A stretch of DNA of 10,600 bases, taken from an uncultured Mycoplasmataceae bacterium (GTDB lineage Bacteria; Bacillota_I; Bacilli_A; Mycoplasmatales; Mycoplasmoidaceae). The notes under the pieces were generated by a model that had not been told where the DNA came from, made no database searches, and saw only the letters and a program-made list of their open reading frames with translations. Every line of letters starts with the position of its first letter. Within the stretch, counting starts at the first letter, position 1. The translations under genes and the position numbers were made by a program. The stretch covers positions 1 to 10,600 of the forward strand of contig CAMWQH010000011.1 of assembly GCA_947176435.1 (NCBI GenBank), read 5' to 3'. Shown here piece after piece: positions 8,314 to 10,600 of the stretch.

Positions 8314-8333
8314 GTATAAATATTATCTTATAC
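8314..8333. terminator. Weak hairpin between convergent nrdG and surface-protein gene
   Basis: GTATAA (8314-8319) and TTATAC (8328-8333) are reverse complements around an 8-base loop. On the minus strand AATTTTAATT follows, on the plus strand CCTTTAT. Its position in the 50-base gap between the two stop codons suits a shared terminator, but six mostly A-T pairs make it a weak candidate. Confidence 0.3.
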
Positions 8334-8341
8334 CCTTTATA

Positions 8342-10552
8342 CTAATAAACTATATTTTCATTTCCGACTTGTTCAAATGTTGGTTTAACTATAGCTGAAA
8401 AATTAACGCCATCAATATTAATGCTATTTGTATATGTTCCTTCTGGCAATCAAATAATTCCTGAATAGCTACAATCTGTTCAATAAGTGGATAAATCACA
8501 TAAATTTGATGTATATCCAATAGTTTCAACAGTTAATGTTTTTCCTATTGTTGAAACATCGCCTAATGTAGCAGGAACTCAACATGGATATAAAGTCTGA
8601 CCTTTAGAATTAGATGGAGTTAAAGAAAAACTTAAGTCATTAAAACCATTTATACATGCAACACTTCCACCATTAATAAGAATTTTTTCAGTTGTTCCTG
8701 GTGTTATTGGTGTTGTACCAGTTTGCGTTTGACAACCTCCATTACCTATTGAGAATGAATTAATAGATGAATCAGTTCTAGAAGAGTTATTGTAAATTAA
8801 AATGTTTCCGTTGGTTTGTTCTAATGATTCAAGTGAACCTGCTATTACTTTTGAATTTGTAGATTGTGATGAATTTAGGTTTACAATTCCTGCACCACCA
8901 CCACCAATAATTGCACTTAATTTATCTGAAATTGTTGCAAAATTTCCATTAGTTCCTTTAATAGTTAAAAACCCACCTGTCATGGTAAAAGAATTAAGGT
9001 TGCCTCCAGCACTATTTATTACATAATTTCCTTTGGTAAGACTTCCAACTGCAGCTCCACCTCCAATAACAGAAGAGGCACCTACAATTGTTTTTACAGA
9101 CTTTTGAATACAGTTAATATTGCCTGAGTTAATTATTAATGAATTTAAATCCCCGCCAACAAACATTTTAATGTCTCCGCCTGGATCTCCTTTATATGAA
9201 CCACTACCACCGCCACCAATAGCTGGACCGGGACCAGAATAACAAAAATTATTGCTGTTACCAGAACCTTCACACACAAATGTTCCATTTGTATTTATTT
9301 GAACTAATTTGCAACTACCAGCATATCCGGAAGCACAACCACCACCACCGATTCCTGCAGAAGCTCCACCTTTATCACTTACCAAAGAGTCACCACCTTT
9401 AATATCGGCATTCAAACTTCCTAATATTTTTACAGTTCCACACGAAAGACTAGAAGTTGTTCTGTCAGAATGGCCTGGTGTATCTCCTGATGAACCATTT
9501 CCACCAATACCAGCACCAGTTACATATCCAGAACCACCGGTTACATTTAGATTACCATTATTTGAACCAGTAATAATAAATTCTGAAGTATAAGGTACTC
9601 TTATACCTGCATATACAGCAGAACCAGAACTGCTAGCACCAGTAGCTGTTAAGTCTGCATTTGTTGAAAGGTTTAAATAAGCATTATCTCCTAAAGTGAT
9701 TCCATTATTATTAGATGGTTGTAATGTTACATTACCATTGATTGACATATTAACATTTTTATTGTTAGGTATTGTGATGTTTCGATCAGTTATGCCTTCA
9801 TCATTATCGGTAATTGCATAAAAACCATCAGAGTTTATTGTAATTACATTATCATTTACTGTTGGAGTAGATAAATCTTCGCTGTATTTAAACTTTAAAC
9901 CTAAAAGAGTTGTTTCTTTTATTAAATTTAATTGGAATTTTACTGTCACTGTTCCACTGTAATAATAAGAATCATCTGTAGCGTATACATTTAATGTATA
10001 CATTCCATTTGCATAACCAATATCTTGAATATTACAATGAAGCTGATTTACATCAACTGAAGAGTTTAATAGTTTAATTCTTGTAAACAATTGTCCTTCA
10101 GTAGGTATGTTTTTTCAAACACTTTCACTTTCAGTAGAAAATAATGTTGTATTTGTAATTACTGTTGCTAGATCTTGTTTACTTTGAAGCGAATAATCAA
10201 ATACTAATTGCCCTTCATATGATGTTGAATATATTGAAGTAGATATAGTAATTCTTCCGTTTTGAATACTATTGATAACAATGTCATTTAAGACAGATAA
10301 GTATTCTGTCTTATTGTTTTCAACAAGATATGTATGTAAAAACGAATAAACATCAGCATTGGTAGGAGTATGAAAAAGATTTGAATATTTTGGAATACTT
10401 GGATTAGAGAAAATTTCCAATAATGATGTTTTAGACTCAAATAAAGAGTTATTAGATGAAAAAGACAAATGGTTTGTAGTCGTGTAACCAAAACTAGTTA
10501 TAGATGCTATCGACAATATATATATATATATATAACGTTTGTTCATTTTCAT
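8342..10552 (-). CDS. Secreted or surface protein with Gly-rich xIGGG repeats
   Basis: A 736-codon gene seen only when four TGA codons (146, 658, 691, 701) are read as Trp. I do not recognise a named family. Residues 1-23 look like a Sec signal peptide: MKMNKR, a hydrophobic stretch YIYIYILSIASITSF, no lipobox Cys. Two related modules of about 70 residues follow (63-132 and 150-218), each with a PT start and an S-x-x-Y-x-G strand pair like small beta modules in mycoplasmal surface proteins. From about 340 to 606 lie six xIGGG motifs spaced 44-53 residues, with NxGN and GG-rich strands between, suggesting a solenoid or beta-helix. A further domain runs to 736 and ends VGNENIVY without membrane anchor or LPxTG. 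Twelve Cys residues are unusual for a mycoplasmal exoprotein. ATG 10552 is used because it opens the signal peptide; ATG 10546 is an equal alternative. A (TA)9 tract sits in codons 7-12. Confidence 0.88.
8735..9517 (-). repeat. Six degenerate Gly-rich repeats (xIGGG) inside the surface protein
   Basis: The motifs GAGIGGNG, AGIGGGG, AIGGGG, VIGGGA, IIGGGG and SIGNGG have their Ile (or its equivalent) at residues 349, 401, 445, 496, 549 and 602, i.e. spacings of 52, 44, 51, 53 and 53. Between them recur short strands such as NLNSLIINSG-like and NLNSFTMTGG-like segments. The copies are diverged at DNA level, so recent recombination between them is not evident. Comparable AGIGGG-rich repeats occur in surface proteins of gut Firmicutes, from general knowledge. 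Confidence 0.8.
9899..10366 (-). repeat. Two tandem beta-type modules near the N-terminus of the surface protein
   Basis: Residues 63-132 and 150-218 align by eye. Both start with PT (PTNADVYSFL and PTEGQLFTRI), then a leucine-bearing stretch, then NG followed by a strand (NGRITIS and NGMYTLN), then S-x-x-Y-x-G and a second strand (SYEGQLVFDYSL and YYSGTVTVKFQL). Identity is low, so this is an old duplication or two members of one module family. Confidence 0.55.
10517..10534 (-). repeat. (TA)9 dinucleotide tract in the signal-peptide codons
   Basis: Nine TA units fill codons 7-12 exactly and encode YIYIYI in the hydrophobic core of the signal peptide. One extra unit changes the following codons to TGT CGA TAG, and one lost unit leads within eight codons to a TAG. 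Both out-of-frame states stop at once, so tract length can switch the protein on or off. Confidence 0.9.
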
Positions 10553-10570
10553 AAAGTGATATTGTTAATA

Positions 10571-10576
10571 ATTATA
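10571..10576 (-). promoter_or_regulatory. Candidate -10 box of the surface-protein gene
   Basis: A minus-strand TATAAT lies 18 bases upstream of the ATG at 10552, so the transcript would begin about a dozen bases before the start codon with no Shine-Dalgarno, the same arrangement as galU. The window ends too soon to judge a -35 box. Confidence 0.45.
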
Positions 10577-10600
10577 TTAATAATATAATATATTTTAGAT

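Noticed and set aside
283..8581. Apparent premature stops (TGA) splitting fba, ychF, purA, tdk, pth, nrdD, nrdG and the surface gene
   Set aside because: Each TGA lies in frame inside a conserved protein and the downstream part continues the family in the same frame; this is UGA read as Trp, not frameshifts or pseudogenes.
9309..9593. Plus-strand Pro-rich ORF opposite the surface gene
   Set aside because: Its Pro runs are the complement of Gly codons in the minus-strand repeats; no ribosome site or family resemblance. The same holds for the plus-strand ORF at 8802-9026.
10115..10552. Two separate surface genes (8579-10090 and 10115-10552)
   Set aside because: They share one frame, joined by a TGA Trp codon at 10117-10115, and the downstream part has no ATG or ribosome site; it is a single gene.

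Overview
The window reads as chromosomal DNA of a wall-less bacterium (Mollicutes) that uses UGA as a tryptophan codon. Eight of the nine complete genes contain in-frame TGA codons, several at positions where their families are highly conserved (for example W297 of YchF, in the C-terminal TGS domain), and become full-length, normal-looking proteins only when TGA is read as Trp. The DNA is AT-rich, genes are tightly packed, and six of nine complete genes have no clear Shine-Dalgarno sequence. The order rpoE-fba-ychF at the left matches MG022-MG023-MG024 of Mycoplasma genitalium, from memory. With the class III (anaerobic) ribonucleotide reductase and the large Gly-rich surface protein, this points to a Mycoplasma/Malacoplasma-type organism living in an oxygen-poor host niche; the species is not established.

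Layout. 1-173: 3' end of rpoE (RNA polymerase delta). 193-1068: fba (class II aldolase), closed by an intrinsic terminator whose loop holds the stop codon. 1098-2201: ychF (Obg-family ATPase). 2264-4181: purA (adenylosuccinate synthetase) and tdk (thymidine kinase), one base apart. A near-perfect bidirectional terminator (4181-4207) separates tdk from galU (minus strand, 4209-5090). galU and pth (5149-5715) diverge from a palindromic AT element carrying a TATAAT box on each strand. 5793-8291: nrdD and nrdG, 3 bases apart. 8342-10552 (minus strand): one 736-codon gene for a secreted or surface protein with a signal peptide, two related beta-type modules and six Gly-rich xIGGG repeats.

Taken together, purA, tdk and nrdDG are nucleotide supply genes (AMP synthesis from IMP, thymidine salvage, dNTP production without oxygen); fba is glycolysis; galU supplies UDP-glucose for surface glycans or glycolipids; pth and ychF serve translation.

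The two observations most worth following are: (1) NrdD ends right after a shortened Cys motif and has no glycyl-radical motif, although its activase NrdG next door looks intact; (2) the surface gene carries a (TA)9 tract exactly in codons 7-12, inside the signal peptide, where gain or loss of one unit leads to a stop within a few codons, the layout of an ON/OFF phase-variation switch. There are no RNA genes, insertion sequences, CRISPR arrays or intergenic stretches over 300 bases.
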